Shown: positions 45,992 through 54,520 of the stretch, piece after piece
How positions within the stretch are numbered: the first letter of the stretch is position 1
Layout of the letters: each line of letters opens with the position of its first letter
Source: Serinicoccus marinus DSM 15273
Lineage (GTDB): Bacteria; Actinomycetota; Actinomycetes; Actinomycetales; Dermatophilaceae
Assembly (NCBI RefSeq): GCF_008386315.1
Contig: NZ_CP043808.1
Coordinates: forward strand, 3,224,001-3,288,000
DNA length: 64,000 nucleotides
Reading direction: 5' to 3'
The notes under the pieces: model-generated
Told to the model about the DNA's origin: nothing
Databases searched by the model: none
Seen by the model: only the letters and a program-made list of their open reading frames with translations
Program-made: the position numbers and the translations under genes

Positions 45992-46104
45992 GCGTCTCAG
46001 TGTGGCAGCGGCGGCGACCACCCGGGACTGACGTCTGTCGCGACCTCGACGGCGCAGCCGGGACGACCTCGCGGGTTGTCAGAGGTCGGTTCTAGCGTGG
46101 ACCC

Positions 46105-46611
46105 ATGGCTGAGTGGGACGACATCCTGGCGGCGGTGGGACTGGCGCTGAGCGGTGACCGGGAGACCGGCCTCGAAGGCCTCCTGAGCGCCTGGGCGGGG
46201 ACGCGCGAGAGCGACCATGCGCACCGGTGCGTGGTCGCGCACTACCTGGCCGACCTGCAGCCCGATCTGGACGACGAGGTGCGGTGGGACGAGGTCGCGC
46301 TGGCCGAGTACGCCCATGTCGCTGACGCCGACCTGACGCCTGTGGGGATCACCTCGGCCGCCGGCATGGCACCGAGCCTCCATCTGAACCTCGGCGACGG
46401 ATACCTCCGTCAGGGACGGTTGCCGGAGGCCGCGGCGGAGCCCGAGGCGGGGGCGCGACATCAGTGCCACCTTCCTGCGGACAGCTACGGGGACATGATC
46501 CGCGGTGGGCTGGACCGGCTGCGCTCCCGCCTGGAGAAGGCGACGACACAGCAGAGCCACGAGGGGTTGACGGTGACAGGAGGGGTCGATGATCCTCCCC
46601 GAGGTGCGTGA
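46105..46611 (+). CDS. TPR-like hypothetical protein
   Basis: A 168-residue helical protein (LAAVGLALSGDRETGLEGLL; SLHLNLGDGYLRQGRLPEAA) resembling a short tetratricopeptide protein. The stretch around AEPEAGARHQCHLPADSYGD is unusual and could hide a small indel. Its end overlaps the immunity-like gene by 23 bases in another frame. Confidence 0.55.
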   Translation: MAEWDDILAAVGLALSGDRETGLEGLLSAWAGTRESDHAHRCVVAHYLADLQPDLDDEVRWDEVALAEYAHVADADLTPVGITSAAGMAPSLHLNLGDGYLRQGRLPEAAAEPEAGARHQCHLPADSYGDMIRGGLDRLRSRLEKATTQQSHEGLTVTGGVDDPPRGA

Positions 46612-47098
46612 CCCTCGTCTCGTCACGGTCAGGCGCGGCGGGCTCCTGACCGACACCGATCACGCCCTCCTCGCCCTCTGGGCCGCCGAGTGCGCCGAAC
46701 ACGTGCTCCATCTCTTCGAGCAGCAGCTGCCCGAGGACCACAGACCCCGCGACGCCATCACTGCCACTCGCTCGTGGGCGGCTGGCGGCGTGGGGATGAT
46801 GCAGGCCAGGTCGGCGGGCGGTCATGCCATGGGTGCCGCCCGAGAGCTGCGCGGGCCGGCCCGGTTCGCTGCCTACGCCGCCGGACAGGCCGCCTGCGTC
46901 GGGCACGTCGCCGAGCACGACCTCGGGGCCGCCGCCTACGCCATCAGGGCGGTCCAGGCGGCACACCCTCACGATCCCCACGTGCGCCGCGCGGAACGCG
47001 ACTGGCAACGGACCCAGGTCCCCGAGCACCTGTCCGCCCTCGTCGTCGAGGATCAGGCTCGGCGCGACGACATCTGTTGGTCGGTGTTCGCCGACTGA
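46589..47098 (+). CDS. Imm-5-like putative immunity protein
   Basis: A 169-residue protein with the pattern of the Imm-5 family: VRDPRLVTVRRGGLLTDTDH, then LALWAAECAEHVLHLFE and GQAACVGHVAEHDLGAAAYA. Such proteins were predicted to counter polymorphic toxins, but many are encoded singly, as here. No toxin gene is adjacent. Confidence 0.65.
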   Translation: MILPEVRDPRLVTVRRGGLLTDTDHALLALWAAECAEHVLHLFEQQLPEDHRPRDAITATRSWAAGGVGMMQARSAGGHAMGAARELRGPARFAAYAAGQAACVGHVAEHDLGAAAYAIRAVQAAHPHDPHVRRAERDWQRTQVPEHLSALVVEDQARRDDICWSVFAD

Positions 47099-47108
47099 GC
47101 CGGCAGCG

Positions 47109-47640
47109 TCAGAGCACGCGCTCGAAGAGGTGGAACTGGTCGAGGTCGGTGCCCTCGTAGTGCAGGGTGCGGACCCCGAGGTCGGTGAAGCCGCACCGGG
47201 GTAGAGGGCTCGAGCGGCGGGGTTCTCGACGTAGGGTCCAGCCGGACCGCCCGGCACCCCTCGCCTCTCGCCACCTCCAGGGCGGCGTCGACGAGGAAGC
47301 GCGTGACCCCCTGACGCAGGAAGGCGGGGCACACCCCCAGGGCGTGCACCACGAGCACCTGCTCGGGCGACGCGTCGACGGCCTAGGGCGCCTGCCGGTA
47401 CGCGTCGGGGGCGTCGTGGTTCAGCGCCACCACGCCGGCGACCTGCCCGCCCTCGCGGTCGATGGCCAGGTACAGCTCGCCGGCGTCGATCCACTCCTGC
47501 ACCTCGGCCGCGCTCGGGCGGTTCTCCGTGTGCCAGTGCGGGAAGTCCGCGGTCACGGCCAGGTGGTCGATGATCTGCCGGTATGCGTCCAGCGCCGCCG
47601 CGGTGTCAGCCGGCCTCGCCGCCGTGCGCGAGACCGTCCC
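47109..47640 (-). pseudogene. Broken GNAT acetyltransferase
   Basis: Segments of one acetyltransferase can be followed through several defects: DAYRQIIDHLAVTADFPHWH, then a TAG stop at 47383-47385 in place of a Trp-like position, then VVHALGVCPAFLRQGVTRFL, and after two small indels (about 47215-47235) VENPAARALY and DLGVRTLHYEGTDLDQFHLF. The N-terminus is missing and fused to the end of the VOC gene. Unlikely to be functional as read. Confidence 0.7.
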
Positions 47641-47920
47641 AGTAGCCACGCAGCTCCGCCTCGTCGTCGCCGCTGAGGTTGAGCGAGACGTTGCCGTCGG
47701 AGCCGGCCGCGGGCATACCGGGCGGGCTGTCCGAGGCCATGAGGGTGACGCCGGCCGGGGTGGTGAGCTGGGCGTGCATGACGCCGTCGCTGCCCTCGCC
47801 CTGCATGCCGTACTCACCGAAGGTGTTGATCACCAGCTCGCCGCCGAAGACCTGCTGGTAGTGCTCCCTCGCGGCCTTGGCGGTGCCGTCGAAGGAGACA
47901 GAAGGGATGAGCGTGGACAT
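47606..47920 (-). CDS. VOC (PhnB-like) protein, C-terminally truncated
   Basis: A 104-residue PhnB-type glyoxalase-like protein: MSTLIPSVSFDGTAKAAREH, VFGGELVINTFGEYGM, and SLNLSGDDEAELRGYWDGL. Relatives have about 35 further residues including the final WMVN-type strand; here the frame ends just after HGGEAG, where the broken GNAT gene begins. A deletion seems to have removed the VOC tail and the GNAT head together. Confidence 0.7.
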   Translation of the reverse strand: MSTLIPSVSFDGTAKAAREHYQQVFGGELVINTFGEYGMQGEGSDGVMHAQLTTPAGVTLMASDSPPGMPAAGSDGNVSLNLSGDDEAELRGYWDGLAHGGEAG

Positions 47921-48048
47921 GCCGGGACCTCCGTGGTCGCTGACGGCCCGTCCGTCAGGGTGAGGCGAACCTACTCCCGCGCCGCGCCAGGCCGCTCGCG
48001 CGCGGCATACCGCGGCCAAGTCTCCCCCGAGCTGTCTCGCTGCGACCG

Positions 48049-48306
48049 TCAGCGATAGACGTCTGCCCGATGCTCGATGGCGATGATGGTCACGTCATCA
48101 TCGATCCGACAGATGATGCGGTAGTCGCCGCGCATCGCGCTGTGCAGCCCGTCGAGATCGAAGCGCAAGCCCATCCCCAAGCGCTGCGGATTCGTCGCCA
48201 AAGAACCGTAGATGAATTCGATGGCTGCAGTGGCCACCTTCTCGGGGAGTCGGCGCAGTGCACGCTTGGCCGTGGGCGTCCATGCGACCTGGTATGGCCC
48301 CTCCAT
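48049..48306 (-). CDS. relE: RelE/ParE-type toxin
   Basis: An 85-residue RelE-fold toxin: YQVAWTPTAKRALRRLPEK, LRGDY-like MRGDYRIICRIDDD, and the C-terminal IIAIEHRADVYR. The catalytic-type basic residues are present. It starts at ATG 48306, overlapping the stop of the upstream antitoxin frame (TGATG). The antitoxin gene carries two stops, so the toxin would lack full-length protection as read. Confidence 0.85.
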   Translation of the reverse strand: MEGPYQVAWTPTAKRALRRLPEKVATAAIEFIYGSLATNPQRLGMGLRFDLDGLHSAMRGDYRIICRIDDDVTIIAIEHRADVYR

Positions 48307-48587
48307 CACGCACGAAACGTCGCGAGCGCCTCCTCCTTACTGAGGACCTCCGCCTCGCCCCCAGCAAGCTCTGCGAGGCTGTCGCGGACCTGAGTCACGA
48401 GCTCGGGCCGACTGGCGACCTTAAGCGTCTCCTCCAGCGACTCGAGGTCGTCAGCGCTGATCACCACGGCCGCCGCCTTGCCATGACGCGTGATCGTGAC
48501 GCGGTCGTGCTAGAGCTCGACCTAGTCCACCACTTCGGAGAGACGGTTCTTCACATCGCGCAGGGCCATCGCAGGATCGACAGTCAT
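48306..48587 (-). pseudogene. Phd/YefM-type antitoxin gene with two in-frame TAG codons
   Basis: The 94-codon frame is a normal Phd/YefM antitoxin: ALRDVKNRLSEVVD, then HDRVTITRHGKAAAVVISAD and DDLESLEETLKVA, but codons 22 (48522-48524) and 26 (48510-48512) are TAG. Both fall where relatives often have Arg or Glu. There is no frameshift. Either the gene is dead, or a shorter protein starts inside it. Confidence 0.75.
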
Positions 48588-48600
48588 GGCCACAAGTGTA

Positions 48601-48612
48601 GCCATTTATGGC
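48601..48612. promoter_or_regulatory. Palindrome upstream of the antitoxin frame
   Basis: GCCATTTATGGC (GCCA/TGGC, 4-base AT spacer) lies 14-25 bases before the antitoxin ATG, as expected for an autorepression site. Confidence 0.5.
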
Positions 48613-48619
48613 GTGGATA

Positions 48620-48817
48620 CGCACCGCCGCGTTGATTCGATCGATGCGCTCCTGCATGGACCGCGACCTCGCACCAGGCGCACCATGACCGCGCCGACCA
48701 CGATCGCGAGCAACGGCAGGGCGAGGACCACCAACACGCTCACCGTCTCGAAGACGACCAGCTACCACACGGGGCTCCGGCTCGGTACAAGGTAGGCCCG
48801 GATCAGGCCCAGCAGCC
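48620..48817 (-). pseudogene. Remnant of a small membrane protein gene
   Basis: On this strand a frame reads LVVFETVSVLVVLALPLLAI and then VVGAVMVRLVRGRG, a clear transmembrane segment with a basic end, but a TAG (48762-48764) precedes it and no start or family is recognisable. It lies between the toxin-antitoxin pair and the ABC permease. Confidence 0.35.
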
Positions 48818-49702
48818 TCAGCCCCGAGGCTCCCAACGCCAGCCCCGACGCGCCACGGCGGCGAAGATCACGACCCAGAGCACGGAGACCACGACGGCCG
48901 CGATGCCCATCAGCGTGTGTGCGGACATCCCGATCCGCTCGGCAAGGTCCACCATCGGAGCGGGCGTCGCCAGCATCTCGGCGGGCGCGCCCAGGGCGCG
49001 TGCCGCCAGATCGCTGGAGGCAGCGAACGGCAGCAGGAGCGCCAGTCCCCGGTAGTGGTCAGGGGCGGCCGGGTTCAGGACGAAGATGGCGGCCACGAGG
49101 CCCGTCATCATGACCGGCAGGACGGCGAACTGCACGCGTTCACTCGTCGCGGCGATGGTGGCCGTCGCGAAGCCGGCGATCACCGCCAGCAGGGCTGTGC
49201 CCACCATGACCGCCAGGAAGGGCCCGTAGGAATCCACCGCCGGTGCGCCCAGGAACTGGTAGGCCGCGCCCACCACGACGATCTGGAGGACCCCGACGAC
49301 CACATAGGGCAAGGCCAAGGACACCAGCATCTGCGAGGGCACCAGCTCAGAGGTCCGCAGCCGCTTCAGCACCTGGCTCTCGCGGCGGGCAACGACGGTG
49401 CTGGTCGTGGTGTTGTAGACGGCCAGGACCATGACCAGGATCGACATTGATGCGAGCATGCTCACCCAGGCCGCCGGCATCGTTGGCCGATTCATCAGAG
49501 CCATCGCGATGGCGAGCGCCGGCGCCAGGATGATCGACATCAGGGCCGCCTTCTGGCGCAAGATCATCCCCGACTCGAAGAGCGTCATCCGGGTGACGCG
49601 CAAGACGCTACTGCCTGGCCGACTCCTGCCTCTTGCGGTCATCGCCTCGGGGCGATGCGTGCCGCCGTCGACGCGGGTCTGGTCCGTCACTGCTGCACTC
49701 AT
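48818..49702 (-). CDS. ABC transporter permease
   Basis: A 294-residue ABC-2-type permease with about six hydrophobic helices. VVARRESQVLKRLRTSELVP is the conserved cytoplasmic loop of this DrrB-like class. Its start overlaps the frame-corrected stop of the ATPase gene (ATGA). With that ATPase it probably exports a peptide or hydrophobic compound, perhaps for immunity against the peptide encoded at 54288. Confidence 0.85.
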   Translation of the reverse strand: MSAAVTDQTRVDGGTHRPEAMTARGRSRPGSSVLRVTRMTLFESGMILRQKAALMSIILAPALAIAMALMNRPTMPAAWVSMLASMSILVMVLAVYNTTTSTVVARRESQVLKRLRTSELVPSQMLVSLALPYVVVGVLQIVVVGAAYQFLGAPAVDSYGPFLAVMVGTALLAVIAGFATATIAATSERVQFAVLPVMMTGLVAAIFVLNPAAPDHYRGLALLLPFAASSDLAARALGAPAEMLATPAPMVDLAERIGMSAHTLMGIAAVVVSVLWVVIFAAVARRGWRWEPRG

Positions 49703-50687
49703 GCTGACACCTCGCTGTCCTGCTGGTCGTGGCTCTGCATCAGGTCCATGGAGCGGACCCGGAGGAAGACCTCTTCGAGTGAGGCCGGGTTGCCCTCAGG
49801 CGCTCCAGGTCCACGCGTGAGCGAGCGGCCGCATCCAGCAGCCACCGCAGGTTCGCGACGGGGTCAGCTCCACTCACCTGGACCTCCATGCGAGCGCCAT
49901 GCGGCCGACGGACCTCTCGATGGCTGAACGCGACGCCGCGCGGATGATCCGCCAGCCAGCCCGTCCCAGCAGCGACCGCCACATCAAAGGTCACCCGCGC
50001 CGGCTCCGTGGCCAGGACCTCGTCCAACGTGCCGGAGACTGCGACCTTGCCCTGGTGCATAATGGCGACCCGGTCGGCCAGGCTCTCGGCCTCCTCCAGC
50101 TGGTGCGTCGTCAGGACGACCGTCGTGCCGTGATCGCGCAGCTGCCGCACCAGAGACCACAGGGTCATGCGCGAGGCGGGATCCAGGCCGGTCGTGGGCT
50201 CGTCCAGGATGATCAAGTCCGGGCTTCCCCAGATCGTCACCGCGAGGTCGAGCCGCCGGCGCTCGCCACCGGACAAGGACTGCACCCGGGTGGTGCGCTT
50301 GTGGCTCAGGCCCACCCGCTCGATGATCGAGTCGACGTCGTCCACCCGCGAGGACAGCTCTGACCACAGCCGCACGGTCGAACGCACCGTCAGCTCCGGG
50401 AAGAAGCCGGCCTCCTGGAGCATGGCCCCGGTGCGGCGGCGGATCAGGGCCTGGTTGGCCCGGGGATCCACCCCCATCACGCTGATTGAGCCGGACACCG
50501 GCCTGCGGAAGCCCTGGATGAGCTCCAGGGTCGTGGTCTTGCCGGCGCCATTCGTCCCGAGGAGGGCATAGACCTCGCCGGGCTGCACCTCGAGGCTGAC
50601 GCCACGCACGGCGTGGTGGTCGCCGTACCGGAAGTGCAGGTCGCGCACCGCGATCATCGGCTGCGTTGGATCCTGGAGTGTTCTCAT
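49699..50687 (-). CDS. ABC transporter ATPase (frameshift near the end)
   Basis: An ATPase of about 329 residues: Walker A LLGTNGAGKTTTLELIQGF, signature SLSGGERRRLDLAV, Walker B LIILDEPTTGLDP, then VVLTTHQLEEAESLADR. A missing base near 49800 shifts the tail; corrected, it ends with SLEEVFLRVRSMDLM, the standard C-terminus of DrrA-like ATPases, and stops at 49699, overlapping the permease start by four bases. Confidence 0.85.
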
Positions 50688-50741
50688 ACCGGCGAGTCTG
50701 GTCCGCAGACCCCGAGACCAGTAGGGCTCGCAGACACAGGC

Positions 50742-50985
50742 TCAGGTGACAGCTGTCACCGCGAACCCATCGGCTCGCAACGACCACGGCACCGCTGACG
50801 CCAGCAGCGGCTCTGGGTGCGGGATCGAGATCCAGCCCCGCGGCGTCGGCGCCGTGTCCCGCCGCAGCTGCGCGACGACGTCCTCGGCGCGGCAGGCGCG
50901 CAGCCGGGAGACGAGGTCGGCGACGACGGCGTGACCCCCCCCCGGTCCAGCTGGACGCTGAAGCGCTGCGCAAGGCCCCGCGCTG
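50742..50985 (-). pseudogene. Fragment of an unrecognised gene
   Basis: An open stretch with strong high-GC codon bias reads VVADLVSRLRACRAEDVVAQ and then WISIPHPEPLLASAVPW before a TGA at 50742-50744. It has no start, no family match that I recognise, and includes a run of nine C (50935-50943). Its composition is more like the native genome than the flanking locus. Confidence 0.35.
50745..50760. promoter_or_regulatory. Perfect 16-bp palindrome upstream of the ABC transporter genes
   Basis: GGTGACAGCTGTCACC lies 58 bases upstream of the ATPase start. Its core TGACA-N2-TGTCA is identical in form to the palindrome at 54521-54536 before the peptide/kinase operon. It is the best candidate site for the LuxR-type regulator of this locus. 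Confidence 0.6.
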
Positions 50986-51234
50986 TCAGCCGAAGGACCG
51001 ATCGGTCACCGGAGAGACATCGCCCCGGGTGAGCACGAAGATGAATCGCCCGATGATCCAGGCGAGAAGAAGTCCGATCAAGGTCATGTTGAACACGCGA
51101 GACGTGTCGACAAAGACGAAGACGAGCACACCGAGGGGCACGACGAGCAGCAGCGATGCCACCATCACTGCCGTCTCGCGTCGAAAGGTGGGGGCCGGCT
51201 TCACGCTGCTGATGTCCTGCAAGAGATGTCCCAT
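50986..51234 (-). CDS. Small two-helix membrane protein
   Basis: An 82-residue protein with two hydrophobic segments (AVMVASLLLVVPLGVLVFVF and MTLIGLLLAWIIGRFIFVL) and short polar ends. It sits between the response regulator and the ABC transporter genes, on the same strand, so it may assist transport, sensing or immunity. No family is recognised. Confidence 0.6.
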   Translation of the reverse strand: MGHLLQDISSVKPAPTFRRETAVMVASLLLVVPLGVLVFVFVDTSRVFNMTLIGLLLAWIIGRFIFVLTRGDVSPVTDRSFG

Positions 51235-51339
51235 GAGTGTGACTACCTTTCGCTGAAGCGGCTTTGATCCAAGCTATTGACGTCGCCTCTCGACGTCACC
51301 TTCAGCATGCCGCGCGCGGCGGCGGTGCAGAAGTCCCAG

Positions 51340-51361
51340 CTGTCATCACCACAGATGACAG
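51340..51361. promoter_or_regulatory. Everted TGTCAT/ATGACA repeat
   Basis: CTGTCAT (51340-51346) and ATGACAG (51355-51361) form an inverted repeat with an 8-base spacer, just beyond the response regulator stop and about 106 bases upstream of the small membrane gene. The half-sites match those of the two 16-bp palindromes but point outward. Confidence 0.4.
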
Positions 51362-51368
51362 GCGCGTG

Positions 51369-51983
51369 TCAGAACAATCCGCGTCTCCGCGCGATCTTCA
51401 CGGCCTCGGTCCGCGTCGTGGCATTCAGCTTGCTCATGGCATTGGACAGGTAGTTGCGCACCGTTCCTGGGGAGAGAAAGAGCTCCTCAGCGATCGTCGC
51501 GGTCGGGATCTCCTGATCGACGAGGCGCAAGATGTCGATCTCGCGATCAGTGAGTGGCGTCGCATCCGACCTCATGGCAGATGCCGCTATCCCCGGATCG
51601 ATCACGGTATGTCCGTCCGCGACCGCTCGGATCCCTCCGATGAGCTGTTTCGCCGTGGTCGACTTCAGCAGGTACCCCGAGGCCCCGGCATCCATGGCTC
51701 GTGGGAGGTGCCCGCTACCGGGGAGGGCCGTAAGCAGGATGACCTTGCAGTCCGGAAGAGCTTGCGTCAGCTCGGCGCAGGCCTCGATGCCCGAGGCACC
51801 CGGCATGTCGATGTCCAGCAGGGCGATGTCTGGACGGTAGAGACGACCAGCCTTGAGCACCTCGTCCCCATGCTCGACGCGGGCCACGATCTCGTAGCCG
51901 GCCTCCGTGGTCAGCAGTGCCTCGAAGGCCTCGCCGACGATCGCGACATCCTCGGCGATGAGGATTCGCAACGGCACCTCCAC
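51369..51983 (-). CDS. NarL/LuxR-type response regulator
   Basis: A 204-residue response regulator. The receiver contains LRILIAEDVAIVGEAFEALL and the phospho-acceptor Asp in ALLDIDMPG, with the conserved Lys in GYLLKSTT. The C-terminal LuxR HTH is LTDREIDILRLV and LFLSPGTVRNYLSNAMSKL. It is 23 bases downstream of the second kinase gene. It probably binds the TGACA-N2-TGTCA palindromes of this locus. Confidence 0.9.
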   Translation of the reverse strand: MEVPLRILIAEDVAIVGEAFEALLTTEAGYEIVARVEHGDEVLKAGRLYRPDIALLDIDMPGASGIEACAELTQALPDCKVILLTALPGSGHLPRAMDAGASGYLLKSTTAKQLIGGIRAVADGHTVIDPGIAASAMRSDATPLTDREIDILRLVDQEIPTATIAEELFLSPGTVRNYLSNAMSKLNATTRTEAVKIARRRGLF

Positions 51984-52006
51984 GATTGACTCCTTCTGTC
52001 GTTGCT

Positions 52007-53122
52007 TCAGGAGGCGGTGTCGTCGGCGAGCTCGCCGACCCGAACGGGGACCCGGGCGCTGACCTGATACCGATCGCCCCCGAGGCGACCGGTCTCCAGC
52101 ACACCGCCGAGCTCGGTGACAGCACGCCTCCAGCGCCGCTGGCCCGAACCGTCTCGCCCAGACTCCGCCATCTCCTGGACCCCGTCATTGGTGAACCCGA
52201 AGAGCGCCTCCTCGCCGTCGGCGCGCACCACCAGGGTGCAGCGCGTCGCCAGAGCATGCTTGAGCATATTCGTGACAGCCTCCCTGAGCATCAGGGCGAA
52301 CAGCTCCGCGGCAGGCCCAGGTACGTCCTCGCCGGAGGAGGTGAAGTCCACCCCGAGCCGACGACACAAGGTGGTCGCGGCGCGAATCTCGTCAGCCAAG
52401 GAGCTCACCATTGGCTCGTGCGCGAGCCGCTTCAAGGTCACCTGACTGCGGTCGAGGAGGTCGCTCAGCTCACCCACCTGACGCTGAAACTCTGGGTGGT
52501 CAACGTCTGCCGTCGCCGAACGAATCCGAGATGTCTGCACGTCGGCCTGCATCAGGATGCCACCGAGTGTCTGATTCACCTGCTCGGCTAGCCGGGTCCG
52601 CTCGTTGTCCACCTCGGTCAGCGCGAGTTGCTCTTGGACGTCGGCCAGCTCGATGCCCTTCGTTCGGATCCGATCGAAGAGATAGATCACCAAGATGTTT
52701 GGCACCAACCCCAAGGCGCTTTGCAGCACCGTGTCCGGCGGGTAGGCCTGCCACCAGATCACGGCGAGAACCGCGATTGCGGAAGTCACGATCGGCAGCC
52801 GCCAACGCAGCGGTACGGTCAAGGCCACCTGGGCCAGACCCAGACACATCGTGAAGTGCCACTGGAAGACGTTGCCCAGGGCGAAGATGACGACCCCGAC
52901 GATCGGCCCCCAACGGCCGAAACGCTCGCGCGTGAGGTCCCACACCAGGAAGGAGGCGGACAGACTCACGAAGATGGCCACCTGACCGGGGCCCCGCGGC
53001 AACTGCCCAACCAGACCGACCGTGTTGAGGATGACGACGAGCCACACCATGGCACGGGGCAACTGCCCCGTGCCGGTGATCCGGGCCCAAGCCGACCCTG
53101 TGGTCCTCGATGCTCCACTCAT
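52007..53122 (-). CDS. Sensor kinase lacking its phospho-acceptor His (pseudokinase)
   Basis: A 371-residue NarX/DesK-type membrane protein with about five N-terminal helices. At the dimerisation helix, where active members read R(I/L)A-x2-LHDxLG, it has RLAEQVNQTLGGIL: Asn replaces the phospho-His. The ATPase part keeps LMLREAVTNMLKHA (N-box) and a degraded G-box (FGFTNDGVQ). It overlaps the upstream canonical kinase gene by four bases, so it probably forms heterodimers with or modulates that kinase. Confidence 0.8.
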   Translation of the reverse strand: MSGASRTTGSAWARITGTGQLPRAMVWLVVILNTVGLVGQLPRGPGQVAIFVSLSASFLVWDLTRERFGRWGPIVGVVIFALGNVFQWHFTMCLGLAQVALTVPLRWRLPIVTSAIAVLAVIWWQAYPPDTVLQSALGLVPNILVIYLFDRIRTKGIELADVQEQLALTEVDNERTRLAEQVNQTLGGILMQADVQTSRIRSATADVDHPEFQRQVGELSDLLDRSQVTLKRLAHEPMVSSLADEIRAATTLCRRLGVDFTSSGEDVPGPAAELFALMLREAVTNMLKHALATRCTLVVRADGEEALFGFTNDGVQEMAESGRDGSGQRRWRRAVTELGGVLETGRLGGDRYQVSARVPVRVGELADDTAS

Positions 53123-54291
53123 CGGGGCACCACACCTCGGGTATGTCGCGTCACCGGGAGAAGAACTCTCAGCGCATACGTGCCACCCTCGAGGACCTGG
53201 TGCGACACACGGCCCCCGCAGGCCTCCACCGATCTCGTCAGCCGCGAGTCGGTCGGCCCCAGATCAGAGCGCGCTCGTCCAGTGGGTACCCCGTCGTTGG
53301 CCACCGTTACGGAGATCTCATCGCCCTCGGCGTCGATCGTGATCGAGCACCAGGACGCGGTGCTGTGCTTGAGGACGTTGGTCACCGTCTCGCGGACGAG
53401 GATGCCGAGGATGGGGTCCATCGACCCGGGGGGGTCGGCGCGCAGGTCAACCCGCGTCGTGATGCCGACCCGCTCGCACAAGGATTCGGCCGCCGCCAGT
53501 TCACCCTCCAGGTCCGTCATCGCGGGGCCACTCGCCAGGGCCCTCAACTGGGCCTGCCCACGAGCCAGGATCTCGTGGTTCCGTTCCAGCTCCTCGACGA
53601 TGGGCCGTCGCGACTCACCGATCAGCCGCAAGGCGGTCTGATTCCGCAACGACGCCGCGACCAGCGTGCGGCCCATGAGGTCGTGCAGATCCCGGGCGAT
53701 GCGGTCTCGTTCCACGTCGACCCGGCGACGTGCCAGCACCTCCCGGGTCAGGTGAATCTGGTCGAGCCGGATGGCGAGCACGGTCGCGGCCACGATGATG
53801 GCGACGTACAGAGCTGATTCCGCCACGTATCCCACGAAGAAGAAGGGGGTCGGCCGCGGCAGTGCCATGGCGAGAACCCCAGCGACCACGAGGCATCCGA
53901 TGAGCCTCGTCGTGCCCCGGTAGGAGATCACGACGGCAGCCCCTGCAGGGATGAGGCCGAACATCAGAACGCCCGACAGCGAGGGGAGGGCACTGACGGC
54001 GACCAGGACAGGCACCACCCACGGCCGCCTCAGGTGCGCACCACCGCGACTGGCCGCGAGCTGCACCCAGGCCAGGAGCACGACACAGGTGAACTCCGAT
54101 GCCGCGCGACCCCAGACGCGCACCGCGTCGAGTCCGGGGGTCCGCTGGTCGGCCAGCACTGCTCCGCCGACAATGCTGAGCAGCACCAGCCAGGTCAGCG
54201 CCAACGTGACCCGCGTCTCCGGTGACTGCAGCCGGAAGACTGTCAGGGGCCCGGGCCTCGCCCCGTGGATGCCCGCCGGCGCCGAAGTCAC
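53119..54291 (-). CDS. Sensor histidine kinase (NarX/DesK type)
   Basis: A 390-residue membrane kinase with about five helices followed by a canonical HisKA_3 helix, RDRIARDLHDLMGRTLV (phospho-His present), and an HATPase domain (LVRETVTNVLKHS, VTVANDGVPTG). The GTG at 54291 overlaps the stop of the upstream 40-residue peptide gene by four bases (GTGA), which makes this start likely and couples the two. An earlier in-frame start at 54330 would overlap the peptide gene more deeply. Confidence 0.85.
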   Translation of the reverse strand: MTSAPAGIHGARPGPLTVFRLQSPETRVTLALTWLVLLSIVGGAVLADQRTPGLDAVRVWGRAASEFTCVVLLAWVQLAASRGGAHLRRPWVVPVLVAVSALPSLSGVLMFGLIPAGAAVVISYRGTTRLIGCLVVAGVLAMALPRPTPFFFVGYVAESALYVAIIVAATVLAIRLDQIHLTREVLARRRVDVERDRIARDLHDLMGRTLVAASLRNQTALRLIGESRRPIVEELERNHEILARGQAQLRALASGPAMTDLEGELAAAESLCERVGITTRVDLRADPPGSMDPILGILVRETVTNVLKHSTASWCSITIDAEGDEISVTVANDGVPTGRARSDLGPTDSRLTRSVEACGGRVSHQVLEGGTYALRVLLPVTRHTRGVVPR

Positions 54292-54410
54292 GCGTCCCGC
54301 GCGTCGACGCACGTGGTCCAGATGGACCACCCCGCGGACTGCGGGCCGGCCTCGGAGCCGATCCGCGGCTGATCCTCGATGGTCAGTGCGTGCATCTCGT
54401 GAAGCGTCAT
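54288..54410 (-). CDS. Candidate class III (SapB/AmfS-like) lanthipeptide precursor
   Basis: A 40-residue peptide. The leader MTLHEMHALTIED aligns position by position with the class III leader consensus (I/L)-L-x-L-Q-x-L-E, as in labyrinthopeptin's ILELQDLEVE. The core region GPQSAGWSIWTTCVDARDA holds Ser/Thr residues and one Cys; SIWTTC resembles the SITTC at the end of SapB. The gene has GGAAG upstream, and its stop overlaps the kinase GTG start. Only one Cys is present, so at most one (methyl)lanthionine could form. The alternative is a short signal or leader peptide for the kinases. Confidence 0.5.
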   Translation of the reverse strand: MTLHEMHALTIEDQPRIGSEAGPQSAGWSIWTTCVDARDA

Positions 54411-54520
54411 TGCTCTACTTCCATGGAGGGCGAGGAGTCGGCGCGGCGTCGCGCCCACCGGACACTCCTGATCCTCGCCCATGACGGCACCGGCAGGAAC
54501 TCTCGGGCGACATTCATCCG

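Noticed and set aside
47383..48764. Amber codon reassignment suggested by four in-frame TAG codons
   Set aside because: TAG ends well-defined genes elsewhere in the window (cobO, the phosphodiesterase, the sugar-binding lipoprotein), and the affected genes show other signs of decay.
48818..50687. Drug-resistance ABC exporter as the main role of the DrrAB-like genes
   Set aside because: The context (peptide gene, kinases and shared palindrome) points better to peptide export or immunity; sequence alone does not show a drug substrate.
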